Source: Calliopsis andreniformis (Eukaryota > Arthropoda > Insecta > Hymenoptera > Andrenidae). From it: DNA of 64,000 nucleotides. The stretch spans positions 21,059,001 through 21,123,000 of the forward strand of contig NC_135066.1 in the NCBI RefSeq assembly GCF_051401765.1, written 5' to 3'. Shown here piece after piece: positions 22,861-35,599 of this stretch (position 1 is its first letter; each line of letters opens with the position of its first letter). The translations under genes were made by a program, and so were the position numbers. Below the pieces are notes generated by a model. The model was not told where the DNA came from. It made no database searches and saw only the letters and a list, made by a program, of their open reading frames with translations.

Positions 22861-23063
22861 AAAATCCGCCTGTAATCAAGCAAATTTTCTAACAATGTTA
22901 ATAATATCGGGTACGCGACATGATAGTTGATTGAATCGCAGTGGTGATCATTGCCATTAAAACAACGAATGACTTACCTGATAGAGAGGTAACAAAATTC
23001 GACGATACTTGTCTCGGTTAGATAATTTTGCGATGCGCTTTGTAGAAAATCAAAGGGTATTAC

Positions 23064-23984
23064 TACCCAGATAGTACATGACGTCTTGAAGACGTCTATT
23101 TTATGTTCATTTTATGTCTTAAAAACATCCAAAAGTGTACATGTTAAAGACATGCAAAGTTTACGTCTATAAAACGTCTTAACCCCTTAACGCACAGATT
23201 TTTTGAAAAGAACTGTCCAAAAAAAATCAATTTTTTGTATGTAAAAACACACTTTAGAACATTGTCTTGGCAAAAAAATAAAAAAAAATACAAAATTAAT
23301 CAAAATTTTTATTTTAATTTTGGATTTTGATCCACATTTCAGAAAAGACCTAAATATTGCAATGTTACACGTACATCGACTTTTTTATCTTTCTTTCCAA
23401 ATTGTTATTTCGAAAAAAACATATTTTTATGAGTAAAAATATTTATTTATACATTTACAACAGAAATAATAATAATACTAGTACAGTCAACCCTCCTATA
23501 ACGCGGTACTCCTATAGCGCGGTTTCCATATAACGCGGTACCAGTCTCTCTTTTCTTTCCCTTTTTCCTTTTTTCTTAGCTTTCACATTGATGATATTTT
23601 CAATTCAGACACATGATATTTTCAATTCTCGATTATATTCGAGTGTGAAAAATTATAGTAGCATAAAATACAACGCCGCTCGAATTATTTCGAGTGTGCA
23701 CAGTTTGGCCTGTTTAGCGCGCTCGAATTAACCCGAGCGCACAAGTTAAGGGGTTAAAGACACACTACATGGACGTCCTAAAGACTTACGCTTTTGGACG
23801 TCTTAAAAACGTCTTATATACATAATTTGAACGTTCTTAAAACGTCTTCTGAATGTTTTTTAAGACGTCATAAAGACATACTGATTTGTAACATTGGACG
23901 TCTCAGCGACGTCTTTTAGACATTTTTAGGACTTTACTGGATGTTTTTAAGACGTTTTTAAGATGTTTTTGTGCTATTTGGGTA
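23064..23984. mobile_element. GACGTC-rich TIR element, interrupted by a second element
   Basis: The outer ends TACCCAGATAGTACA and TGTGCTATTTGGGTA are near-perfect inverted repeats (13 of 15). Both flanks (23064-23182 and 23754-23984) are packed with AAGACGTCTT and AAAACGTCTT units. The middle is occupied by the nested TTAA element at 23183-23753. There is no coding sequence. The superfamily is unknown. Confidence 0.68.
23183..23753. mobile_element. piggyBac-like non-autonomous element with TTAA duplication
   Basis: TTAA flanks both sides (23179-23182 and 23754-23757). The ends are CCCCTTAACGCACAG and GCGCACAAGTTAAGGGG, an imperfect inverted repeat. TTAA duplication with CCC..GGG ends is the hallmark of the piggyBac superfamily. 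The 571-bp interior has no transposase. It carries three 16-bp tandem units around ATAACGCGGT at 23494-23541, preceded by CAGTCAACCC. That motif resembles the end of a different (pogo/Tigger-like) DNA element, so this insertion may itself be composite. Confidence 0.78.
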
Positions 23985-26978
23985 AATAACTCCCAACAAT
24001 CCGTAAGACAAATCGAAACATTTCATATGAGATTTTAGAATAGAAGAGAACCACAAAAAGCATACACGAATATTACGGAAAAATCACGCACAACAACACG
24101 TTAATTCCATATTTGTAGCACTTATATTCTTAAGTACTGTGCACAAAACCATAATTTCACCAATTACTAGCACTTACATACTATTTGTAGAATATTCGAA
24201 TATTTATAGCTATAACAAATAGTGAGAGAATTCGGTTTGATTATTCACGTATTTCACGCTCAACGTGAACTGCTTCCCTCGGCTTCCGCCTTCACGCGTC
24301 GCGTCGTTGTCACGACGTTCTTCTTTTCTCGAAAGTCGGAATCGAGTCGCTGGACGCATCATTTCGTATCCTCGAAAGAAACCGAACACGTGTCATTTGT
24401 AACAGCGGGACGTATATTGTAACATCATATTTGTTTAAAGTTTAACATTGTCGCATCAAAATGTGCGTCTAGTAGTTCCGATTCTTTCAAAGCATGAGAC
24501 GATACATCGGGCGAATCAATTCCAATTTTCCAGAAAATCGATCCATTAATTCGCCCCAAGAAACTAATTATAGAGAAATATGTGAACTTGCTTATACGTA
24601 GAACTTGTGAACATATTTCTGAAACAATCACAAATAATTAATGCGTTTAAAGTCTCAGGACCAGTATCTGGGTTAAAGCAATTTGAACGATGATTTCTGA
24701 CGATATTTTCATCAGCACCTTATGAAAGTTTTGACAATAAAATGTGAAGATATTGATAAGTGACTTTTTTGTCACTATTTTTCAGTTAATATTTATAATT
24801 TTTAAGCTTTCCATTAGAAACAATTTTCCACATAACAAGTTTGAAGTGTGATGCAGAAAAGTAATACAAATGAACTAAGAAAGTATTCCTGTTGCTATTA
24901 ACTAACCTTATTTCGTACATTTTTTGACTTTTATAGTTCCACTATTGCAGTATACAGCTTCCTCAAAGTATAATACTTACATAATGTAACCCATCTATCG
25001 AGAGTATATTACAAGGAAAATTCTTTAAAATCATGTACCAAGAAACAGAAGGGACTAAAATAATAAATCCAAATGTATGCAGCGAACATTATGTGCGCAG
25101 TACTGTAGCACTTCTGACAAACGTGTACATGCTCACATTAGATATGATGTTCCTGGCGCATTTCCATGATCATCCAACGCAACAATCAAAGATATTCCAG
25201 AATCCCCAGAAGACACTTGATAATTCGATACGCTGTGAATGTATAGAACTCTTAGATAACCAATAGTTTTGGAGCGCTCGAAACACTAGACATGGGAAAA
25301 ACCCTGGTGTTCAGAGTTTGAATAGGATACACTCAACGAAGGCACTCGCAAAAGCTCCGCGAAGTCCAAAATTGCTCGCGATCTTGAAGCTATTGAATTC
25401 AATCTCTCTCTTAAACTCTCTTTCGAAAAGTATTGGAAAATTTTTGAAAGAACTGCGTGTATTAATGACCAAGGATGAGGAAAAAGAAAAATTACCATAT
25501 CAAGGAGTCACTCATGGATCAAGTACAGAGTTCCAGGAAATGAAATCCAGAGATTCAAATAACTACATAAGAAAATTAGGAAGAACTGAAAATTTGGAAA
25601 CTTTCAATATTTTAAAGTTTGAAAGTTTAAAAACTCAATACCTACATAGTAGGCCTTTAAGAAATTGAAAATTTTTATTTCAAGTATTCAAAAATGTGAA
25701 GATTCTGATATCGCAAATTGAAATTTATTCATCTGTAGAAATAGTAGAGGAGAGTGGGAAAAAAGTAACAAGCTTCATTTCCCTTTTCACAAATGCTTTC
25801 AGAAAGTTTCTTTTACACAGTTTCATGTATATAATAATTAGTAGAGTTCTTCAAGGGAAAGACCAGACACTTCGGCCATTTTCAACCAAAGTAAAAATGG
25901 ATATAGGGAATAATAAAGCGGTTGAATTTGAACGCTGTAAACCTGCGTCTCTTTTTACGGGATGGATTCGTACCATATAAAAAACATAATGTAAGAGTTG
26001 ATTTACAACAAAATATAAAATTTATTTAAACTATACAAACAGCAACTTCGAATATAAAAATGCATTTACTGATAACATTTTATTTATTAAACACATAAAA
26101 GCAAATTTACTGTATTTGGTAAAATGAAAAAAGATATATACTCGGCGTTATCAACACCACTCAGGGGCGAGGAGGCTCACTTCGGTTCCCGCTCGCTCTT
26201 AATCTTTAACTCGCTGTCCTAGTCTACTTGTTGAGAGTTGAGCCCTGGTGGCCGTGTCCTCTAACTTGCGATACTGTCACTTCTCTAACTCGTGAATGGT
26301 GCGTCTTCCACGCGATGCATGTCCTACTCATTGAGCACGTATACTTAGTCGTGGGTCCTCGCACGTCCTTGTTTATTCCCTATCTTTGTCTGGCGTCTGT
26401 CGTCTTTCCTTCCCAGCGGAGCCACTTACAATGCGATTTTCCAGAGTTGAGCTCCGAGCGTGCCAAGCGGCCGACACATGACCCAGCAGGGACCCAAAGC
26501 TAGATGTATATTTCAAGCAATGTTGTTAGATTGTGTATCCGGTCGGATCTCTCTTTCCATCCTTAAGAACAAGTGCGTCTTCTTCACTGACTCGATAAAG
26601 TTGATTCCTTTATTGCAAGACATCCCATGTAAAATTAAGTACTTTTTGCGTATTCCTTTAACAATCTGCGGGGTTCTGATAACGACTCTATATCATCTAG
26701 GCTTGCCACTGTTTAACCTGTTAGTTAAGATACTGTTTAACGTGTTCTGAATTTGTGTTGAATGAAGCCGAGTTGTCTGCCATTTTTTCTGTGCGACACG
26801 AACTCGTCAATATCATATTTAACGAAACGCGGCTTACTCTCACGAACAAAGTCCAATAAAGAACCTTTGTTCATGAGCACGTCCGCCTCGAGGTCATGAC
26901 GAGACAGTCAATCCAAAATGGCCGCTTTTCGTGACGCTGCTGTTGGAGCCTTATCAATCTACACAGCGGAATGGTAAT
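23985..26978. other. No recognised gene
   Basis: Open frames here (up to 116 codons) show no family motif. AT-rich cryptic repeat occurs at 25580-25700. A GC-richer segment at about 26150-26510 has features of LTR or repeat interior but no matching copy in this window. AATAAATAAAAT signals on its minus side (about 26080-26100) hint at an LTR. Confidence 0.4.
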
Positions 26979-27352
26979 CTTGTGCCGGAAAACGCCCATC
27001 TGTAACATAGTTGCGTCAGTCCAAGAACGTTCTAGATATGCACGTGCAAGCACTTTGTGCAACATCAGCATCCATATCTCCGTCGTCGACAATGTTGCTA
27101 ACATGACCATGTATGATAATATGTGACCCAGTAGCGACGCGCAACAGAGTTCAATATAGGCAGGATCGCAGAGTTTGAAGACAACCACGAACGACGAAAG
27201 GTCGAAGCGACCACTTGTACGCTCGCTAACTGTTCAGACACTTTGTTCAATAAACGAAAATTTGCTGAATACAGCCGGTGGATTCTAATTCTTTAACCAC
27301 TCACGAACCCAAGAACCAAATCCCGTACTTCGTCCTGCAAATCGCTTCGCGG
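26979..27352 (+). repeat. LTR-like dispersed repeat, copy 2
   Basis: It matches 658-1018 (same orientation) through GTGCCGGAAAACGCCCATC, ACCACGAACGACGAAAGG, TTTGTTCAATAAACGAA and CACTCACGAACCCAAG. An additional 30-bp segment near 27035-27065 is absent from copy 1. Homology ends where a minus-strand transposase relic begins. Minus-strand frames over this segment are not coding. Confidence 0.5.
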
Positions 27353-27800
27353 GTTACAACAATAAGAAGCATTTCCCATAACGATAATGCTCCCTGGTTT
27401 AATATTAGGCAATAATTGATACCGAAACCAATCAACAAATCTGATGTTATCCATCTCCTCTTGATACTCCCTTGTCTTCTTGCTTCGAAATAGAAGAAGA
27501 CCATTTTGTACAAAATTCTTGAATGTTCCCTCAAAAGAATCAAGCACCCAACCTTACCTAAAGGTACACAGATAGTACTCTTCAGAATATTGTTCATCCA
27601 TCCTTTATTTACACTATGATTTGCATTAACCCACATCTCATCTAGACCAAACTACTTTATGTATACTATGCTTTACTATATTTTCTAAAAATCTACACCT
27701 CTGCCTAACCACGTTGAAACTTTCTAACATTAATTTTCTACGATGCACATTTTTATATTCAAACCTTATACTATGCAGAATATTATCCAATAATGATTCT
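27353..27800 (-). pseudogene. DDE-superfamily transposase relic
   Basis: Minus-strand frames read LDEMWVNANHSVNKGW, then GLLLFRSKKTREYQEEMDN and FVDWFRYQLLPN, ending IIVMGNASY. The family pattern known to me from insects is a YLDETWVNANH block with the first catalytic Asp, and later IIVMDNASYH with the second. Here the second position is G instead of D (about 27374-27376) and the His after Tyr is replaced. The reading frame shifts between blocks (near 27540-27560), and the third acidic residue is lost because the copy is cut by the neighbouring repeat. Upstream (27700-27800) broken frames still read RCRFLENIVKHS. It is a dead fragment of a DDE transposase. Confidence 0.65.
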
Positions 27801-28316
27801 ATTTAGGTTTAACAAATTTATATATATTTAGGAAGGTTACGAATTACATACCAACTCGTCTGGTCTGTCAGTACAATTTCAGTGTTGCCTCCTTATAAGT
27901 TGTCGGCTCGCAGGTCACTTCTGGTCGCTTCTCAACGCGGTTTTCCTTGTCGTACGCACGTTCCTATTTCGAATTTCGCGGATTCACTCAACGCGGTCTA
28001 AGCAGGCGGATTCGGATTTCACAGAATATGCTCATGACACCTTTGACTCTTATGCGATTTTCCCGTACAATGTTACTATACGCCCTCGCTGTTACAATGT
28101 TACAGCTTTTGCGTGGGTAGCAATCAGAGATTCGATCTGATCTGTGATCAGTTCTCCTACTCGGACTCGAATTTGTACTTGAATAACGATGGGACTAACT
28201 TTCACTCTCTCTGACTCTGGGTCTGACTGTGACTGTCTGTGACTGGCGCGCGCTGACGACTGTTGTTCTTATATTATTCCTTTTTGTTTCATAACATTAA
28301 AAGGAGAACGCTTACA
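27800..28316 (-). repeat. LTR-like repeat A, copy B
   Basis: This is the reverse complement of 4826-5339 at nearly full length (517 versus 514 bases), with the same TG..CA-type ends (one end reads TATTTAGG instead of TGTTTAGG). The TATA-like TAATATAAGAAC box near 28265-28275 sets the minus orientation. It is flanked on its 5' side by transposase sequence, as in copies A and C. Confidence 0.62.
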
Positions 28317-28860
28317 TCAGTTTGCCCAATAATATCGACAGAGTTAGTCGTAATCGTTCGCACACTTCATTACATATTTCGGAATGTATCAGCATTTCTT
28401 GCTGATTGACACCGAAAAAAGGGAACCAGGTGAAGGTCGGGTATAACACCTTCTTGTAAATCACATACGCTAGCTTTCCGCGGCCGTGTCTTATCCGGCG
28501 TCTGATTACTAAATGTCGCTTCATCTGTAAACAAGACATTAGAAAAGAATGAACGACTTTGCTGCAATACACATTGTCAAAAATTAATTCGACTTTGAAA
28601 ATCACTTCCGTGTAATTCCTGACATCGCGATATGTGAAACGGATGAAATTTATGTCGGGCCAGAATTCGTATTACACTACTTTGACTCATGCCTGCTTCT
28701 CGAGCAATTTTTCTCATACTCATATTTGTATTGACAACTATAGCTGCTAAAACATTTATTTCAGTGTCTTCATTAGTCGTTGGAAAGAGTGTTTCGGTCA
28801 GGGTACCTCTCTTCGTAAAGCAATCAGGCCTGCACTGCATTTTACCTATATTCACAGTAA
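28317..28860 (-). pseudogene. Tc1/mariner-type transposase pseudogene
   Basis: On the minus strand the first frame (about 28855-28577) reads a helix-turn-helix segment, REAGMSQSSVIRILARHKFH, then HISRCQELHGSDFQSRINF. A frameshift then leads to SFFSNVLFTDEATFSNQ (about 28553-28503). FTDEATF carries the first catalytic Asp of the DD[34]D-type catalytic domain. After that the protein is truncated: the second and third catalytic motifs are absent, and the sequence jumps to an unrelated tail before the LTR-like repeat at 28316. The family is common in Hymenoptera. Full-length enzymes are about 340-360 residues, so roughly half is left. Confidence 0.72.
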
Positions 28861-29154
28861 ACTGTTATCATATCACACCTTTCAATCACTGAATAAGGCA
28901 TAGCGGAATCGCATTTGAAAACATACTGATCGTAAATCAATCGCAGCGTAATCGGCTAGCGGCTAGAGGATACTTGAAAATATTCAATAACATTGAATAT
29001 GACTTTAATATGTTTACAAGTCTCACTTGTGATAAACGTCCTTTGCTTACATGTTTTAAATCTTGTACGTTTTCTCCGTGCGTGATCTTGAATGATCTTG
29101 AATGATCTTTAATAATGATAATAGTTACTGAATTTCTAATGAAAGGGACCATCA

Positions 29155-29362
29155 TTGTAGATGTTTAAAAAGAGGTTGTTCTATTTAAGAAATATGGAGC
29201 TGACCTTGATATTTCTAAAAAAAAATGACAACAAAACAAAAATTTTTCTGGCATTGTGAGAGCTCCGTTAAACCATTCAACTTCGTCCTTAAAACATTTG
29301 ATGTATCTTTAAAAACGACAAAGATATTTGAGATGCAAACGCTAGGTGAGTCACCCTGTATG
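29155..29362. repeat. ACCCTGTAT-terminated element end
   Basis: The stretch ends GAGTCACCCTGTATGTG, one terminus of the CCCTGTATA class. The upstream text (TTGTTCTATTTAAGAAATATGGAG) fits a subterminal region. The other terminus was not located. Confidence 0.4.
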
Positions 29363-29660
29363 TGCAAGAAGTTCCTTCTAGAAAATAAATTTTCTGTATA
29401 AATTGACGAAACTAAAATTCAAGTCGCACTAATATGTTAAAGGACAAAGATTTGTCCCATTTCAAATAACAGCATTATAAATTATTATAATCAGCTGGTG
29501 GGCTTATAGGCTGCACTATTTGAAAGTTTTTTTAGCTTTATTATTATTTTTATAACTCCTTTTGTAAATAATGTTGCCTTTTGCACAAAGTAACAGTAGC
29601 AAGAGTATTATTGGTCCTGTTCCAAGACACATAATACAGCAGTAATAATATTGACACCTA

Positions 29661-30476
29661 TATAACTCCCCACGGCCTACTCTCTCTCACTCCATCTCTC
29701 TCTATCTCTCTCGACTTATCTCTCTTTTTCTATTAATATTGTATTATCATATATTATTGCATATTCTATTATTAGCTTAAATACTTATTAATATTTTTGT
29801 ACTTTGTTATATATCATGTATTCTAGGTTTTAATTACATTTTAATATAAGTATAATGCGTTTCGTACGTTTTTCATCTAAAACCAACGGTTAGAATAAGT
29901 GCGCCATTAGAAATAAGTCACTACGTATGCGCGAACTCTAACTGATGGGTATATACGGAGCTGCTTTCGCAGCAGGAGACACATTTCTCTTTGACATTGG
30001 GTTGCGAGAACATGAAGATCTCAGAAGAAGCTGAGATACTCATTCAGCGATCGAGACCGTTCTTTTAGAGATAACGACCATTTTTCAGAGATTAAGAGTA
30101 TTCGATGCTCCTTTACAGACTTAGGTTTGCGTAACTTCTATAACAGGTACACTACGCCGATTCTAAGCAAGTGCAGTACGATCGACTTCTTGGAGGCAGC
30201 TAATGTACTAAGCCCTGTTGGAACGAGACCGCTCCCCTAGAAGTAGCGACGGTTCTAGCATATATAGTAATTAATGCTCCTTTAAGGTTATAATTCACAC
30301 TTGCCGTAAGCAGACCAATCGCTTGTCAACAAGCGCTAGAAGTCATTTAGACAATTCAAGCAAGGGTTAATTCTTTCATGAAGACTTGAGACCGCACGCT
30401 ACACGAACTCCCACCTTTTGTCTATTGGAAAGCCACTCTTCCATGGATAACGTCGTATCATTTGAGAAATATTACA
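29661..30476 (+). repeat. Long LTR-like repeat family L4, shortened copy
   Basis: The left end TATAACTCCCCACGGCC corresponds to TGTAACGACCCACGG of the 59286 copy, and the right end GAAATATTACA corresponds to GGAACGTTACA. A TATATACGGAGCTGC promoter-like box lies near 29950. The middle is reduced relative to 59286-60703. The loop of the hairpin after the TATA box is in the opposite orientation (GCTGCTTTCGCAGC) to that in the other copies. (TC)n tracts lie near 29688-29722. Confidence 0.65.
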
Positions 30477-30616
30477 CTTGTTCATGATAACACAGTCCAC
30501 CCGGTTCGCTTGCCTGGGTCGGAATGCCCCGCTACCTTTAACAATTCATTATGATACCAATTTTAGCAGTACTACTCTAGAGAGAAACTAATTTTCGGTT
30601 AAAAACAATAACGAAT

Positions 30617-30830
30617 CTAAACTGCTTCTTTGAAAATTTGTACAGAACAATTGCAGAATTTGTGAAATAATGCTATATGTAATCTATATATTTTAAAAAG
30701 ACAAAAAAGTTCTTTCCATACTAAATATTGAATGCAGGATCTGTCATTTAGAAAGAAATCATCCGCAGCTACCCAACAGTCTTCATTCAGAATGCTATCA
30801 TTAATTTCTAAAGATACATATATAGACTTG
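30617..30830 (-). repeat. SINE-like repeat, copy 2
   Basis: Read on the minus strand it contains TGGGTAGCTGCGGATGATTTC, AGATCCTGCATTCAAT and AGTATGGAAAGAACTTTTTTG, matching the copies at 17600 and 41215. Box B is degraded (TTCAAT for TTCGAT). It lies beside a family T copy in the same orientation. The long minus frame at 30617-31030 spans the two repeats and is not a gene. Confidence 0.5.
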
Positions 30831-30879
30831 TTCTGATTGCTAATAAAAAATACGTATACAGATAATTCACAAAACGTCA

Positions 30880-31684
30880 TCATTCCTAGACTCGTCCTTA
30901 AAAATTTCATAAAAATCTCTGAGGATATCACTAATAGCGGATGTACACACGGGCGGTCACCTCGGGACCTGTAAGAGAGGGTTCCGAAAAATATATACGT
31001 ATGCATTATTTCACCAGAAATTCCGTACATGCAACAGTGCAGTTGAACAGAATAGCATTAGCTACAACTGCCAAAAATTTGAAGCAAATTGCTTGAGAAT
31101 ATACTGAGTTATTATTAGCTTTTCGCACCTAGAGTGTGGATTATATAGCTACAATATTATCGTGATAAATGTGAAACAAATCTCTTTTCAAATACTTGAT
31201 CCATATGTTCTTAATTTTATGTGTACTTAATATTGCATAAAAATAAAACAATACATATTGCCCACCATTTATTTATTACAATGGAATTCCAAAAATTTGG
31301 GAGGTCTCGGGCCTCTTGAAGAGTACATCCACCACTGCATCCCTTCAACAAATCAAAAAATGAAAATATTTGAGCAATAGAAGAGATTGTGCGTGTAGCA
31401 CGTCACTTAAACAATACATCTTGAACAGTTAAATCTCAGCGTTTCAAGAGCGAGGGAGAGTAAGAATCACGTTGCCTCCTTTCTCGACTTTTCTCAGCTG
31501 TCGATGCACCGAATTCACATACGCGTGGCTCATGGTATCGCGTTCCCAGCTCAGAATCATAGAGTCTCTCCATCTCGCCTTTACTAGACAGTTACGTGTC
31601 TGTAATGCTATTCCTGTAACGAAAACTGTAATAGCAGATACCGGCTTGACAATCTCGAAAAGTCACGTGACTAATCTACCCCCG
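30880..31684 (-). mobile_element. TTAA-type element, family T, copy 2
   Basis: The right end CTAATCTACCCCC is the complement of the GGGGGTAGAYTAG terminus. Minus-strand text matches the full copy at 46953 through GCTGATTACAGTTTTCGTTA-like, CATCGACAGCTGAGAAAAGTCGAGA and AATAAATAAAT..TGTATTGTTTTATTTTTATGCAATATTAA. The TTAA duplication has decayed to TAAT. The distal end is not identified. Confidence 0.62.
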
Positions 31685-34600
31685 TAATAATGAAGGGTAC
31701 TATAAGAATGTTTCTCAAAACGTGGTTTCTGTGAGTTTGTTTTTATTAGGCAGAATGTCTTGTACCAAAACTCCAATCTTTTTTAAAATATTCGTATAAA
31801 ATGTTACAACATATTCTTGATAATAAAGTTTCACATATAAAGTACTTATACAAATTAGAATTCAGTTTAAGTTGTGTGAAGATTAAATGTTTGCCGCGGC
31901 ATGGTATAAATGTTATTGCTAATAGCTCGGCACAACATGACGAAACTATCACAGACTCCTTCCACTACATCTTCAATCGTTGCATCCATAAGGCTACTTT
32001 ATGTACTGTCCTCTAGGTCCATGATTAATCCACGGATAACTTTGAGTTTGTGTCAGTTTAGCGCAATTGAGCGACTATCTTTTCTGAAATAATATATGTA
32101 TACTAGCAGTTTTCCAAGCATACTTCGTAATATTATTCATTAAAGTAGTCGTTTAAATGAGAGAGTAATACATAGTTTACAAAGGATATATAACGTAACT
32201 TCGAAGAAAACACTTTCTTTTCATTCAATCGCATAGTTTTGCATTGTAGTGTTAACCCGCAAATAATTAGCTTCAATTTAACTGAAACAATCTATTCTGG
32301 CAATTTTGAGCATAATTACTATTATTATTCATTAAAATAATTGTTTAGATATAAGGGTAGTAGGTTACAAGTAAAATATAACTTATTCAAGTCGTTTAAA
32401 ATACGTTGTTTAGAACATTAATTAATTATCCCTTTATCATTAAATAGGATCTGGAAAGAATAGGATACAGGCGTATATTATTAATATTTGTTTATTTGAA
32501 CTTGCTAGCACTACAAAAGATAGTATTAACGAATTAAAGATTCTAATTATACTAAAAATTAAACATAGCACAGAAATGCAAAATAATAATTGTTCGATAA
32601 AAACAATTTATATAAAATCAATTGATAAGAACAATTTTAGGCTCCAGAAACTTCAAAAATTTGTATTCAAGTATGTATTAGCAAAAATATCATTAATTCT
32701 GTTATTTTTAATAACATTCATAACTGGAAATTCAATTTTTAGTGAATTAACACACCAGGACAGAACATAGTCCAATTACACTTTGCAGCTGCAATGGTGT
32801 ACGTATGAAAAAATTGTACATACAATAGAATGCTGGAGTTTACTAAGCAATGCAAAATTTCCACTTATGATTTTTCCGAATTTCATCACTACATTCTTGA
32901 TGCTGATAAACGGAAAGGCAAGACGGTGGAATTGTAAAATGCGAAAGTCACAATCGTAACTTGAGGAGGAGTGGCTTTCTGTCCATTAAAGGTTGCGTGC
33001 TGTTGTAAACCAAAAAGTGCCCTCGCGGACAATACACTGAACACCTAGCAAGAAAATAATTGTCCCATTATTACACACACACATTATCAGTCCACTAGCA
33101 AGATTCATTGAAACGTCTTCAGTGTAGCTATACGTTTAACAAATTTTTTGTAATGATATACAACGTTGCCAAAAGTTTTCGGATAAAGTGTGCACTGTCT
33201 CCTTCAGCACTTTGCCACTCACTGACTCTTGAGTGACTAGCTTAAATTAAATAAGCCTCCTCGAAGCATCTTGACCCTAACATTGGTCTTGTGAAACGTT
33301 CCGATAAGTGTCCAAATTATGAACTAACGTATCTACTACGTGTATTGAAGAAAAAATATTTTCCTTTATCCGTGTTTAAAGGAAATAATTTGTCCAACTT
33401 TCTTTACGTTGGAAAACTGAGTCATTGTCAGTTTTAATATATTTTTTAAGAGGTGCGAAAATTCTGGAAAATTACTTAAGCGGAGTAAAATTTGCCACGT
33501 TTTGATTTTACGATTGAAGCTGATTAATTAGGTGATACTTTATATTGCCCGAGCGATTGGCTATAGAACTAATACAAAATCAGCCAGGGCGTAACATTGT
33601 TTGTAGTGAATCCACCTTGCCAGTGGTAAAGTCAAATTCGGGTCCATCCACACTTTAGTCCTATAGAGGCTCTTTCATTATGAACCTTAAACTATTGGAA
33701 ATAATGTTAGAAATAGTTATAACCGTGGTCTAACTCGTGGGCGTTCGTTACAAAAATTACTATCTAACAGCGAACAGTATAAATGTGCGCGTAATCAGAC
33801 GTAAAAGCTCCACCGATGTAACTGCTATCGATGCACGAACCAAAAGAAGGGGCCCTACGCGTGGGGTCCTCTCCTGCACGCATTTTCGACTACGTTGCCG
33901 AGGTGCGTTGCTTTCCTGGGTTTTTCCCCGGGGTTGCCGCTTGTTCTCTCGGGGGTGCATTTCCGCTTCGGTGGTTGTTGCCAAAGGGCGCCACCTTTAA
34001 AATTTCCTTACAATAGGAAATTACTAAATTATTGTTTATCTGTGGAATAAATTGAAATACACATTAACAAAGGTGTGTGAGTACGTAGTGAAGATACTTT
34101 AAACAAATAATACGATAAAGATTTTTGGTTCAATTTTTTCAAATCAATTAAACGTGTTTTCTACTTTCTGCTGTAATTATCTATTGCTATTGCAATTGCA
34201 CGTCCTGAAGACATAGGATCAATCAATAATTATCTATGATTATCTTCTGCACTTTTTGTCAACTACTCATTGCGCCCAAACTTAAGTCAACTTTATTGAA
34301 GTGAGCTTTATTGTTACTCTTTAGCTTATTTCATACGTGCTCAATTGAGTTAACCAGAAAAGAACACGGATTTTATGAACAGGTAGCCAATTCTTTCAGG
34401 ACGTAATGCAAGCTTTCAATCATTGCCACACTGAAAAATCTAGTCTAGAGACTTGGCTTTTATTTCATGTAGTAACATTGTACTTTCTGATATATTTTTC
34501 TGCTGGATATTGACCTGTATTTTTTTAATTTATATCGATGAACTAATACCAGTAGTGGTCACTACAAGAATAATATATATTTAATACTTGACAGAATAGA

Positions 34601-35599
34601 TCATGTTTAGCATCTTCTTGTCATTACTGTCAAATAAAATAAACTTATATTTTTCAAAATATCTTTTGGCTAATTTTCAAATGTCCAATCCAACTGATAA
34701 GCATAATGGCAGCGAGCCTATCGTCCCATTTCTAGCTTTGAGCTGTCATAAAAAATTAATGTTAAAAGAGTAGAGATAAATTCACTGATATTATTATAAA
34801 CGAATGCAGTCAACCTAGGCAAAAATAATTTCCTGTTGTTTCTTCAATAGCACGTTATTTAGTTTCTATCTACGTTATTTTCTTTCTATCGTTACTTTCT
34901 ATTTACTTTCTACTACAATATTGCAAATAAAGACAATCGAAAGAATAATGAAAATGTAACGTCATTTTTCAAGAAAGCGTTTACGACCCTGTTTGTTTTA
35001 ACATTATTTATACACGATGAGTAGAATACGGTGCAATAAAAAATGTAACTTTGAGTATTTTCAGGGGTTAAGCTCAAGTTTACAGGACGTTCCTTACAAT
35101 TAGTCTAATTTCCAGAACTATTAGACCATTTTCCTATAACTATAACATTCATTTATGATAATCGTGACATATACCTTTTAAACACCCTGTATATCGCAAT
35201 ATTGCGTGCTGAAGAAAATTAGGGATAGACAAGCCACCGTAATACAATAGAGGTTCGATAAGCTTCATTCTCTGCATGAAGTTAGCCATGCTTACGCTCT
35301 TCCTTCTACGTGTCCGGCTTACTGTTTATCGACTTGGCCCTGATTTGATTTTGATATCCTGCCGTCCTTCCACGTGAATTCACCTCCTCCTATTGAGAAA
35401 CCTCCTAGAAGATAAATTCCTTGGCCAGTCTTCGAATTACGAAATCTCTTTATACTTTTTCCCATCAAATATCAGAATCTGTCTTTCGCGGCAAGTTGGC
35501 CCCAATATTAGTTCCTGTTATTCGTTCTTCAGTCTTTGTTCGAAATCAGAGAATTACATGGCCACCCTTTACCTAATTTCACCGTATTCTTACGTAAGA
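31685..35599. other. No recognised gene; one GC-rich island
   Basis: Most of this is AT-rich and featureless. A GC-rich island at 33790-34005 is open on both strands (61-87 codons) but translates to no motif I recognise. A CCCTGTATA terminus occurs near 35188-35196. No splice-bounded exon with a recognisable protein motif was found. Confidence 0.4.

Noticed and set aside
26871..27188. 105-codon minus frame
   Set aside because: It covers an LTR-like repeat also present at 658-1018, where the frame is not kept.
30617..31030. 137-codon minus frame
   Set aside because: It spans the border of a SINE-like repeat and a family T element, without a protein motif.
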